Source: JBCCIM01 sp045106435
GTDB taxonomy: Bacteria > Bacteroidota > Rhodothermia > Rhodothermales > JAHQVL01
NCBI GenBank assembly: GCA_045106435.1
Contig: JBGCEN010000510.1
Span: forward strand, 1 to 10,888
Direction: 5' to 3'
DNA: 10,888 nucleotides
Positions 1 to 8,100 of this stretch are shown in pieces (the first letter of the stretch is position 1; each line of letters starts with the position of its first letter). The translations under genes and the position numbers were made by a program. A model generated the notes under the pieces. That model did no database searches. It saw only the letters and a list, made by a program, of their open reading frames with translations, and had not been told where the DNA came from.

Positions 1-185
1 GCTTTTGCAAGGAGTTCATCTGCCGGCGACAAACTTACCGAATCGGACGCAACTCCAAGAGAATCGGCATCCCTTGCTTCCACTTCAAAGGCTTCTTTAG
101 TTGGTTTTTCCAGGTAAAAGGCTGAAGCAAAGGCAAAGAGGCCAAAAAACGACATGCACAAAAACACAAATATGCGGGTTTTCAT
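1..185 (-). CDS. Exported protein of unknown function, N-terminal part only (runs off left edge)
   Basis: A leftward reading frame begins with ATG at 185-183 and stays open to the window edge (61 codons plus two bases). The first 22 or so residues (starting MKTRIFVFLCMSFFG) have a short basic N-terminus, a hydrophobic core rich in Phe, and a small-residue FASA stretch that would suit signal peptidase I cleavage. The following residues are rich in Asp, Glu and Ser and contain no motif I recognise. A candidate sigma70-like promoter lies at a sensible distance upstream (229-258, minus strand). No Shine-Dalgarno is visible. The protein is probably periplasmic or surface-associated, but the function cannot be given because most of the gene is outside the window. 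The coding call rests on the signal-peptide-like start, the open frame and the promoter. Confidence 0.6.
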   Translation of the reverse strand, partial: MKTRIFVFLCMSFFGLFAFASAFYLEKPTKEAFEVEARDADSLGVASDSVSLSPADELLAK

Positions 186-228
186 GAGGGGGGCTGGAGT
201 GGGTTTATTGAAGGATACTTGCGCCTTG

Positions 229-258
229 ATAATACAGAATTACGCGTTTACGTTACAA
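229..258 (-). promoter_or_regulatory. Candidate sigma70-like promoter of the leftward edge gene
   Basis: Read on the minus strand, TTGTAA (258-253) is followed after 18 bases by TATTAT (234-229). Both are close to the sigma70 consensus hexamers. A transcription start near 222 would give a leader of about 37 bases before the ATG at 185. Primary sigma factors of Bacteroidota often prefer a different TTTG/TAnnTTTG pattern, so this is a positional and consensus match only. Confidence 0.4.
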
Positions 259-606
259 AATCTATGCAAGGGTTTGGTGTGGGACATTGTTATCCGGCGT
301 CTCTGTAGTTTATATATAGACGCTTGCTAAAATCAAATCATACCCTGAGTTATCAAAAAAATTATGCGTTCAAGAAAAAAACCGCCTGTTAGCACTTTTT
401 CAGTGACTCCATTTGAGCACTGAGCGAGGAGGTGTGAACATCTAGAAATGTAAGGGCAAAGGCATAAAAGCAGGGGTTGGGATATTTGTGGCTTCATATA
501 TATCGCGCATCCTTGTAACATCGCCGGCCCTCAAAGCGTCCTACCCTTGAATGCCGGCGCCTTCTGCTAAAATTTCTCGAAGAGGGAGCGCTCTACCACG
601 GTACCA

Positions 607-636
607 TTGAACCCTTTAGCCGGCCTGTCGTATTTT
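607..636 (+). promoter_or_regulatory. Candidate sigma70-like promoter of the TonB receptor gene
   Basis: TTGAAC (607-612) and TATTTT (631-636) are separated by 18 bases. A start near 643 would leave about 20 bases of leader before the GTG at 665, which agrees with that start choice. A GCCGGC lies in the spacer (619-624) and the palindrome GAGCGCTC (586-593) lies just upstream, where a regulator could bind. The -10 element matches only part of the consensus. Confidence 0.38.
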
Positions 637-664
637 AGGACGTACCACTGCTTATCCCTGGCGC

Positions 665-3325
665 GTGAAGCAATTCCTCTACAAAATATTTCTATGGGCA
701 TTTGTACTGCTCATTGGTTTTTCGGGACAATATGTCGCGAAAGCGCAGTCTATTGAGCTGGAATTCCAGAACGAACCGCTTACCAACGCGCTTGTATTTC
801 TGGGGGCACAAAGTGGGGTGGATTTCATTTACGCGGTGAGCCTCATCGCCCGGCATGAAACTACGTGCTCGTACAGCGGCACAGATACGGATGCCGCGCT
901 TGATTGTCTGCTCAAAGACACCAACATCTTTGCAAAGCGACTCCACACGCGGCAATACCTCCTCGCACCGCTCCGACCTGTATCTGACATTGCGTCGGCT
1001 GAGCCTTCGCTACCTGCCCGAACCATCTACGGCAAAGTCATAGACACATCGACCAAGGCAACGCTTCCGGGGGCCCACATTTACATCCCCGAAATACGCC
1101 GCGGGACCACGACCGATCAATCTGGCCGCTTTTTATTTCCTGAGCAGCAAGACACGGTATACCAGGCACGCGTATCCTACATCGGATACCGCACAGCCGA
1201 AGCCAGACTTTATCCTAATTCTCGGGCTTTTACCATCCGCCTTGAACCGATTGCGATTGAAACCAGCAACGTGCTTATCGAAGGACAGGAGAATGAAGGA
1301 GCTGACCTAGCAGCCGTTCCCGGCCTTGTAGCATTGGGGATTCAGGATCTCGAGCAGGTACCCAATTTTGGCGGCGAAAAAGACTTATTTCAGACACTGC
1401 AATGGACGCCCGGCGTGCATAAAGCCGGCGCGTTTAACAACGATCTCCTGGTCCGTGGTGGCCTGGCTGATCAAAATTTGTATCTGCTTGATGGCGCTCC
1501 GATTTACCATCCGTGGCATGCGTTTAACTTGGTGTCCACGTTTCAAACCGATTCGTTTGATCACATCAAACTGTACCGTGGTTCTTTCCCTGCCCAGCAT
1601 GGCGGCCGGCTTTCGTCGGTATTGGATGCCACACTAAAAGATGGCAGTCGCTCCAATCCTAAAATGGTGGCCGGCTTTAGCCTGCTCAGCGGTCGCTTTA
1701 TGATCGAAAGCCCGCTGACAAAAAAGACTTCCTTTATGATTTCGGGCCGGCGCTCCTATCTGGACAAGGTGATTGGCACCGAACACCCGGTCCAGGATGC
1801 AAACGGCCGGCGCGATACTTTAAGAACGGGATATCATTTTTCTGATATCACCGGAAAACTTACCGTCAGGCCGAATAAGCAACACAAAATTTCCTTTACC
1901 TACTATTCCGGGGGCGACGAACTGGATCTACGACTGCCTTTTGATCTGTCCCTCGACTTTTCTTCGTGGCTTCGGCCGGCGGATTTATTCTTTGAGGTAG
2001 AGCACAACTGGGGGAATCGTCTATTCACCGGGCAGCATCAATATCTACATTCAGATAAACTGCTCTTTACCACAACAGCCTATCGATCTAGCTATAATGC
2101 TGTAGAGAGCCAGCTTATCCGCCCAACGAGCAGCTCGCTGGTGCAATCGAAATACCGCGTAAGAGTCCGTGATATTGGTATCCACACAGATGTAGACTAC
2201 TACCTTTCGAAAAATCATCACCTGCAGACTGGAGTACATCTGGTAGGTCACGAGTTTAACAGTTCGCTTGTGTCTGCACTACAGCGGTCAGCAAGTTCTA
2301 CCAAGTCTCAAGACCAGGCGAGCGACCTGAATGCTTTTGAAGCAGCTACGTACGTTCAGGATAACTGGCGGCCTAACAGCAAATTACTCATTCAGCCCGG
2401 CCTCCGTTTTAGTTATTTCAGTAGTGGTTCGTACACCTACTTGAGTCCGCGGCTGAACGTACAGTACGTGGTTGACCCGCAGTATCTGATCCTCAAAGGT
2501 GCAGCCGGCAAACAGGTCCAGTATATGCAGCAGTTGCGGGATCGGTACTCTTTTATGTATGACCTGATTTCAAGCCGCTGGATACCAACTAGTGACAATG
2601 TTCGTCCCGCAACGAGTTTTCAGACCTCGTTCGAAGCCGAAAGTCAGGTCTTATCCTGGCTCAGACTGGCATCGGAGGTTTACTGGCGGTCTTCAGACGA
2701 TATCCTTTTGCCACGGGATGAGTTTCGAACCAAAGATGGTATTGACGGACCGGGCATTGAAGTTGCCAGTTTGCTTGCACAATACACCAGTGGCCTTGCC
2801 CGCGCATACGGCATGGAGTTCACCAGTATTATTGAGCGTGGGCACTGGCGATGGTTGGTGAGTTATTCCGGCGGACGATCAAAAAGCAAGGCCCCCTCCC
2901 TGAGCGAAACGACATTTCGTCCCACGCGATTTGATGTACCCCGTGCACTCAAAAGCGCCATCACCCGGCAATACACCGATTGGCACCTGACGATATCATC
3001 TACTATCAGAAGTGGATACCCGATCACCGTGCCTGTTGCCCAATATGAATTCTCCGGACCGGGAGACACCGAGCCTACGCAGTACCTGTACAGGCCTGAA
3101 ATCAACAACGGACGCTTGCCGGCCTATATCAGACTGGACATGACGGTGGGCTATCGGTTTGATATGCTCGGCGCAAAATGGCATACCAAATTTCACCTCT
3201 ACAACCTCACAAACCGGCGAAATGTCATCGACCGGTTTTACGACCCTACCGGTTCGAGCATCAAAATACAAAACCGCAAAGGCCTTCCTATTTTGCCCTT
3301 GTTCGAGCTAGAGATGGAGCTTTGA
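665..3325 (+). CDS. TonB-dependent outer-membrane receptor with STN and CarboxypepD_reg-like domains
   Basis: This 886-residue protein probably imports an unknown ligand through the outer membrane using TonB energy. A signal peptide (about 1-27, ending AKA before Gln) leads into an STN-type domain (about 29-100). A carboxypeptidase-regulatory-like beta sandwich follows (about 120-195, with IYGKVIDTSTKATLPGAHI). The plug lies at about 225-330 (GVHKAGAFNNDLLVRGG, then LYLLDGAPIYHPWH), and the rest is a beta barrel of alternating aromatic strands. The GTG at 665 is chosen because it directly precedes a good signal peptide and no in-frame ATG follows before the plug. There is no Shine-Dalgarno. 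STN domains often touch an anti-sigma factor, but no FecI/FecR-type pair is in view. The next gene encodes a DUF4249 lipoprotein, a pairing known in Bacteroidota, and not a SusD homologue, so I would not call this a classical polysaccharide-utilisation SusC. The extreme C-terminus ends in Leu rather than the usual aromatic residue. Confidence 0.9.
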   Translation: MKQFLYKIFLWAFVLLIGFSGQYVAKAQSIELEFQNEPLTNALVFLGAQSGVDFIYAVSLIARHETTCSYSGTDTDAALDCLLKDTNIFAKRLHTRQYLLAPLRPVSDIASAEPSLPARTIYGKVIDTSTKATLPGAHIYIPEIRRGTTTDQSGRFLFPEQQDTVYQARVSYIGYRTAEARLYPNSRAFTIRLEPIAIETSNVLIEGQENEGADLAAVPGLVALGIQDLEQVPNFGGEKDLFQTLQWTPGVHKAGAFNNDLLVRGGLADQNLYLLDGAPIYHPWHAFNLVSTFQTDSFDHIKLYRGSFPAQHGGRLSSVLDATLKDGSRSNPKMVAGFSLLSGRFMIESPLTKKTSFMISGRRSYLDKVIGTEHPVQDANGRRDTLRTGYHFSDITGKLTVRPNKQHKISFTYYSGGDELDLRLPFDLSLDFSSWLRPADLFFEVEHNWGNRLFTGQHQYLHSDKLLFTTTAYRSSYNAVESQLIRPTSSSLVQSKYRVRVRDIGIHTDVDYYLSKNHHLQTGVHLVGHEFNSSLVSALQRSASSTKSQDQASDLNAFEAATYVQDNWRPNSKLLIQPGLRFSYFSSGSYTYLSPRLNVQYVVDPQYLILKGAAGKQVQYMQQLRDRYSFMYDLISSRWIPTSDNVRPATSFQTSFEAESQVLSWLRLASEVYWRSSDDILLPRDEFRTKDGIDGPGIEVASLLAQYTSGLARAYGMEFTSIIERGHWRWLVSYSGGRSKSKAPSLSETTFRPTRFDVPRALKSAITRQYTDWHLTISSTIRSGYPITVPVAQYEFSGPGDTEPTQYLYRPEINNGRLPAYIRLDMTVGYRFDMLGAKWHTKFHLYNLTNRRNVIDRFYDPTGSSIKIQNRKGLPILPLFELEMEL

Positions 3326-3342
3326 GGTCACGCCCTTTGCAT

Positions 3343-4308
3343 ATGATCCATTCATCAGATAAAAAATCCTTGCTGGTACGCTGGGTACGATCATTATTGT
3401 GTTTGGGTCTGATGCTACCGATGTTGCTCACCGGATGTGACAGCGTTGAGCCGGCCAACGACAATCTTCTCGTCATCGAAGGATTCTTCAACGCCGGCGC
3501 CCCTCTACCGCTTGTAACCATTTCCAAGGCTTCTCCCCTCGAACAAAGCACCGCATCTACTGCCGAATTTATTCGTGATGCCTCGTTCAAAATCTTTATT
3601 GATGATCAGGAAATCATTTATACCCCTTCTTCGTCCAGCCCCGGGAAATACGCTCCGCTAGATAACACGCTGGAGATCGTTCCGGCCAATGCAGATCTGC
3701 GCGCTGAAATTACCTGGCAATCACAAAAAGCCACTACGCAAGATTTTATCCCGCCCTCTATTTCGATTGACAGTGTTTCGATTGACATACCGGAACAGCC
3801 CGTCGCGGCCATCCTTGTTGACACATTGCGGCTAGACAATCCTGAGGTTGGCGCACGCCAGGGCTATATCTACGCTATCGATGTCGCCATTTCCTGGACA
3901 GCGAGCCATTCAGACCTTGATGCTGCAGATTCAGATAGCAGTTATTGGGTAGAGGCCCGGTTAATCCCCCAAACAGATTTTTCTTCAACCGTACTCGATG
4001 TATTCCTGCTTACTGAAGATGTACAGCTTGAAAGCAAATTAACTACTGAAAACACAGAAAAAGGATCATGGTCGGGTATTTATGCAATCCCTGTAGCGGA
4101 TAGTTTATCTCCCCCCCCTACGCATAATCTGACCGTGCAATTGATCCGCGGCACCAAAGCATATGCTGACTTTGCGGCCAGCAAGAATGCACCAGAACGT
4201 CGTGAGCCTGTATCAAATATAGATGGCGCAATAGGTGTCCTGGCCGGCATTGCTTTAGACGCCATTGAGTTCGAGGTAACAAATGGCCTGGCAACAACGC
4301 GGCGGTAA
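3343..4308 (+). CDS. DUF4249-family lipoprotein, partner of the TonB receptor
   Basis: This 321-residue protein has a type II signal peptide: a basic N-terminus, a hydrophobic stretch, and the lipobox LLTGC with the lipidated Cys at residue 32. After it come NLLVIEGFFNAGAPLPLVTIS, which resembles the conserved start of DUF4249 proteins, a beta-rich middle, and an end segment (EPVSNIDGAIGVLAGIA) that resembles the family's C-terminal motif. The ATG at 3343 is preferred over an in-frame ATG at 3178, which would overlap the receptor by about 150 bases and bury the signal peptide. A GAGGT lies 14 bases upstream and the gap after the receptor stop is 17 bases, so co-transcription is likely. Family members are typically coded beside TonB receptors and are presumed to sit at the outer membrane as ligand-handling accessories; the biochemical role is unknown. 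The Asp-rich stretch near the middle (DLDAADSDSS) may be a loop or metal site. Confidence 0.75.
   Translation: MIHSSDKKSLLVRWVRSLLCLGLMLPMLLTGCDSVEPANDNLLVIEGFFNAGAPLPLVTISKASPLEQSTASTAEFIRDASFKIFIDDQEIIYTPSSSSPGKYAPLDNTLEIVPANADLRAEITWQSQKATTQDFIPPSISIDSVSIDIPEQPVAAILVDTLRLDNPEVGARQGYIYAIDVAISWTASHSDLDAADSDSSYWVEARLIPQTDFSSTVLDVFLLTEDVQLESKLTTENTEKGSWSGIYAIPVADSLSPPPTHNLTVQLIRGTKAYADFAASKNAPERREPVSNIDGAIGVLAGIALDAIEFEVTNGLATTRR
4273..4277 (+). promoter_or_regulatory. Shine-Dalgarno of recX inside the DUF4249 gene
   Basis: GAGGT sits five bases before the ATG at 4283, within the last codons of the preceding gene. Most other starts in this window lack such a sequence, so it supports this start and suggests translation coupled to the upstream gene. 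Confidence 0.5.
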
Positions 4309-5062
4309 ATACGGGAAAAAGTCCGGGCAGGGCAAAAAAACGTACGACCGCAAAAAGCCGGCGTACAAAGAGCGCACGGAAGAAGAGCAAGCACCCAAGG
4401 TTATTCACCCGGGGAAAATCACCTCGATCCAATCGCAAAAGAAGAACAGAAACCGCATTTCTATATTCCTCGACGACAAGTATGCTTTTGGCCTTCACCA
4501 GGATGTGCTTCTGCAAAACAATTTGTACTCAGGGCTTGATCTGAATGAATCAGACATCAAGAAGCTTGTAGACGCAGATGCATTGCTCCGTGCAAAGGAA
4601 GCTTCCATCATGTATCTCGGCCACCGGGCAAGATCAGAACACGAGGTAAGGACCAAGCTGAAGGGAAAGGGATTCAGCGAAGAGATTATAGCCCAGGTGA
4701 TCAAACGCCTGTATGAGCTTTCCTATCTGAATGATGAGCAGTTTGCGCTCAACTTCACCCGAAATCGTTTTAATCACAAAGGATACGGCCCCAAACGCAT
4801 ACAGGCTGATCTGCGCCGGCTCGGGATCCCCGGCCCACTCATCGAACGAGCGCTAGACGAGTTGCTCTCCGAAAATAAGGTAATTGACAGTGCGCTCGCA
4901 GAGGCAGAAAAACGACTGCGCCGGCTACGACGCGAAACAGATCTCACAAAAAAGCGCAAAAAACTGTTCGATTTCTTGCTCCGTCGTGGCCATACGGTAG
5001 ACGTTGTACGCGAAGTAATCGACAAACTGGATCTGAAGGCTGAACCGGGACCTGTTGATTGA
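4283..5062 (+). CDS. recX: RecX-family regulator of RecA, with basic N-terminal extension
   Basis: RecX binds RecA filaments in the cytoplasm and modulates recombination and the SOS response. This 259-residue protein shows the longer layout found in some phyla. A beta-rich N-terminal part (about 45-90: ITSIQSQKKNRNRISIFLDDKYAFGL) precedes three helical repeats at roughly 104-148 (YLGHRARSEHEVRTKLKGKG), 150-196 (FNHKGYGPKRIQADLRRLG) and 203-250 (KKRKKLFDFLLRRGHT). The first 45 residues are low-complexity and rich in Lys, Gly and Gln, and are probably disordered; E. coli RecX is only about 166 residues. The start is fixed by GAGGT five bases upstream. The gene overlaps the DUF4249 gene by 26 bases, so its translation is probably coupled to an outer-membrane uptake operon, which is functionally odd. 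No recA is present in the window. Confidence 0.88.
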   Translation: MAWQQRGGKYGKKSGQGKKTYDRKKPAYKERTEEEQAPKVIHPGKITSIQSQKKNRNRISIFLDDKYAFGLHQDVLLQNNLYSGLDLNESDIKKLVDADALLRAKEASIMYLGHRARSEHEVRTKLKGKGFSEEIIAQVIKRLYELSYLNDEQFALNFTRNRFNHKGYGPKRIQADLRRLGIPGPLIERALDELLSENKVIDSALAEAEKRLRRLRRETDLTKKRKKLFDFLLRRGHTVDVVREVIDKLDLKAEPGPVD

Positions 5063-5118
5063 TTAGAATTTTATCGACATCTTTGGGCTGGTAATTATTC
5101 ACACCCGCCCGTCCAATC

Positions 5119-8100
5119 ATGTACCCTTCTCTTTTATCTCGCCCTAGCTTTGCGGCCCTGCTATCCCTCACCGCATTATGTCTCGCTGGATTATGCCTAG
5201 CCGGCTGCACTTCAGGAAAAGACCTTCCTCATTCATCAAGCAACTCCAGGCCACAAGCGCTTCAGTTTCTTTTTGTTGGAGATTCGACCGACGTGGAATC
5301 CGGCATATTTGCCACCACGCTTGCGCAACACCTCGGCCCTAAGCGAATCTTCCTCACCTACACAGAAAACCTGGAAGAAACACCCCGTGAAATCAGATCT
5401 TCTTTTGATGGCGTGATTTTCTATACCTCCACAGTGCAAACCCCTCCGCAAGAATTGGCGGGCTTTCCGGAGGAGACACAAGTCTTCCCCATTGATGGGC
5501 GGACAGATCTGGATACATTTGCACAAAGTCTTTTAAATGGCGTCTCCAAAGAAGGGCTGGCCGGCTGGCAGCTAAACGCTCCCGAACCACTCTCCTATAC
5601 TACACCACCCGTGCTGATCCCCAAATATGTAAACCCAACGGATCCAGCGCTGAAACAGAATCCGCTGGCACCCGAGCACTCTGTAGCCTACACACAAGTC
5701 CCACCAAACTTTGAAGCCCAGTTGTTCGCTGCTGAGCCTGACATCATCAATCCCATAGCGATGGCCTGGGATGAACGCGGCCGGCTCTGGGTGATTGAAA
5801 CGCTCGACTACCCCAACAGCAAATATCCGCTCGGTGAAGGCAACGACTCGATTAAAATACTTGAAGATACAGACGCAGATGGCAGGGCAGATAAAACCAC
5901 CGTGTTTGCTTCGGGGCTCAGTATTGCTACCGGTTTTACTTTTGCAAATGATGGCATCATTGTATCAGCACCGCCGGAAATGCTGTTCTTAAAAGACACC
6001 GACGGAGATGATATTGCCGATGAGCAAAGGGTGTTATTTGATGGATTCCTGACATTTGACACCCACGCCGGCGTTTCTAATCTCAGGTATGGATTTGACA
6101 ACTGGATATGGATGGCCATAGGCTACGCCGGCTTTGAAGGCGTCATTGGAGATCAAGAGCACCGTTTCAAACAAGGCCTTTTTCGACTCAAGCCCGACCT
6201 CTCTTCCCTTGATTACCTGTCCCATTTCTCGAATAACACCTGGGGGCTCGGTTTCTCGGAGAATGGCGACGTCTTCGGATCTACAGCAAACAATGAGCAC
6301 AGCGTTTATTTAGCCATACCAGACAGATATTTCGCCGGCGTAAATGGATTCGACAAATCAGGCTATAGCCCCATAGCTCCCTACAAACGCTTTCATCCCA
6401 TTACAGATAAAGTGCGTCAATTTGACGTATTCGGTGGCTACACAGCCGCCACCGGGCATGCGCTTTATACAGCACGGCAATTCCCTCAGGAATTCTGGAA
6501 TAGAGCAGCCTTTATCAATGAGCCAACCGGGCATCTTGTACATCGGGCAAATCTTCGCCAAGAAGGAACGCAATTCGTTGCAGAGGATAGCTGGAATATC
6601 ATGGCAAGCGCAGATGAGTGGTCATCACCTGTAATGTCGGAAGTAGGCCCGGATGGCGCGCTGTGGGTGCTGGACTGGTATAACCTGATCATTCAGCACA
6701 ACCCGGTACCCGAGGGTTTTAAAGCAGGAGATGGCGACGCGTATGAGACCCCGTTGCGCGATCAAAAGCATGGCCGCATCTACCGTATTGTTCATAAAGA
6801 TGCTAAACCGTATGAGCCGGTAGTATTACGTGAAGATGACCCTGCGCAATGGGTAAACATCCTTAAACACGACAACCTGTTCTGGCGACAGACGGCGCAG
6901 CGACTTCTTGTTGAAAGAGGAGAAAAGGATATTGTGGACGATTTATTGTCGCTACTGGATGATCGTTCTGTAGATGCCGCCGGCATCAATGGTGGAGCCA
7001 TCCACGCTATATGGACATTACATGGTTTGGGAGCGATTGACGGTTCTCTTCCTGCGGTAACGGAAAAAATACAGACAGCCCTCACGCATCCAGCCTCTGG
7101 CGTCAGGCGCGCGGCCTTACAGGTTCTTCCTCCCGTGCCGGCTTTGTGGCAAGCCATTTCATCGAATAACTTATTGCAGGATGAGAATCCACTGGTGATC
7201 TTAAATACCCTGCTCAAACTGTCTGAATTACCAGCCGACCAGGCCATCGGACGCGCGCTCTACACACTACAAAATCAGCCAGGCCTTGCCGAAGATAAAT
7301 GGTTACCTACCGCGTTAGCTATAGCAGCAGCCAGGCATCATGAAGGCTATGTGGAAGCTTTGCTGACTGACGCAAGTCCAGATATCCAAAGAGATGTTAC
7401 CCCTGTTGCCATCCCCAATATGACCTTTGAAGAAAGAGAAGGCAATCTACCAGCCGGCTGGCGTTTAGAAGAATATACATGGCCTATCGAGGAGACAAAT
7501 CCAAATACCTATACCCACGACATTGTACCAGAAGGCCGGACAGGCAAGGCACTGCAGATTTCCTCCCCCACAGGTGCAGATGTTGGTATCTACATGACAA
7601 CCCCTGTAAAACCCAATACAGATTACCTTTTCACAGGGTGGATTAAAACGAAAGACGTTGAGAATATGGGCGGCGGGTACGGGGCCGTGATAGACATTAT
7701 AACATTCGGCAGAACACGTACAATTCGTGGCACATCAGACTGGACCTGGGTAGAGAAGAAATTTAATACGGGCAGCAACACAGAAATACGTATTCAATGC
7801 CATTTAGGCCGTTGGGGCCAATACAAAGGTACAGCATGGTTCGATGATTTAAGACTGGTTGAATTAGGCAATATCTCCCCTGCAGCTGTGGTAGCTGAAA
7901 CAGTATTTAGGCATTTAGGCGCCGGCGGTATGGCTGCGCCGGCGTTGTCTGTACTCGAAAATTTGTCCACGGCATCATCTGCAGTGATAGACCTTGTGCT
8001 ATCCAGTTTTGCAGAAAACTGGCCGGCTGGTCAACGCCCGGCCAACGCGGCGCCCGACAGTGTTTATCAGCGTGATTTTGCATCAATCCTTTCAGGCAAG

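Larger units (their letters stand above)
186..664. other. Divergent intergenic region, no gene seen
   Basis: This stretch of about 480 bases separates the leftward edge gene from the rightward receptor gene. I find no convincing coding frame; the best minus-strand frame, at 333-521, encodes 62 residues with no recognisable features. It holds a candidate promoter in each direction (229-258 minus, 607-636 plus), three copies of GCCGGC (near 523, 553 and 619), and a perfect 8-base palindrome GAGCGCTC at 586-593, just upstream of the rightward promoter's -35 element. An AT-rich TATATATA tract lies at 311-318. The right side is GC-richer than the middle. Confidence 0.6.

Noticed and set aside
333..521. 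Minus-strand 62-residue frame in the intergenic region
   Set aside because: It has no start signal, recognisable motif or coding-like composition, and it overlaps a region with promoter-like elements.
665..3325. SusC-type receptor of a polysaccharide utilisation locus
   Set aside because: The partner gene encodes a DUF4249 protein, not SusD, and no glycoside hydrolase is nearby; a general TonB receptor call is safer.
3178..3342. Upstream in-frame extension of the DUF4249 gene starting at ATG 3178
   Set aside because: It would overlap the receptor gene by 148 bases and put 55 non-signal residues before a good lipoprotein signal peptide that starts at 3343.
4118..4516. Minus-strand 132-residue frame across the DUF4249/recX junction
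   Set aside because: Both plus-strand genes are recognisable, and the antisense product shows no family features.
5055..5118. Strong terminator or promoter between recX and the large lipoprotein gene
   Set aside because: Only a 4-base GGGC/GCCC pairing and a weak CATCTTTG element are visible, which is not enough for a separate feature.
6792..7247. Minus-strand 151-residue frame inside the large lipoprotein gene
   Set aside because: It is an antisense shadow of a gene with clear domain content; its composition (many Ser and Cys) looks like reverse-complement artefact.
7786..7818. Cys-His pair in the large lipoprotein (RIQCHLGRWG) as a heme site
   Set aside because: A c-type heme site needs CxxCH; only one Cys precedes the His here and it lies in the beta-sandwich segment.
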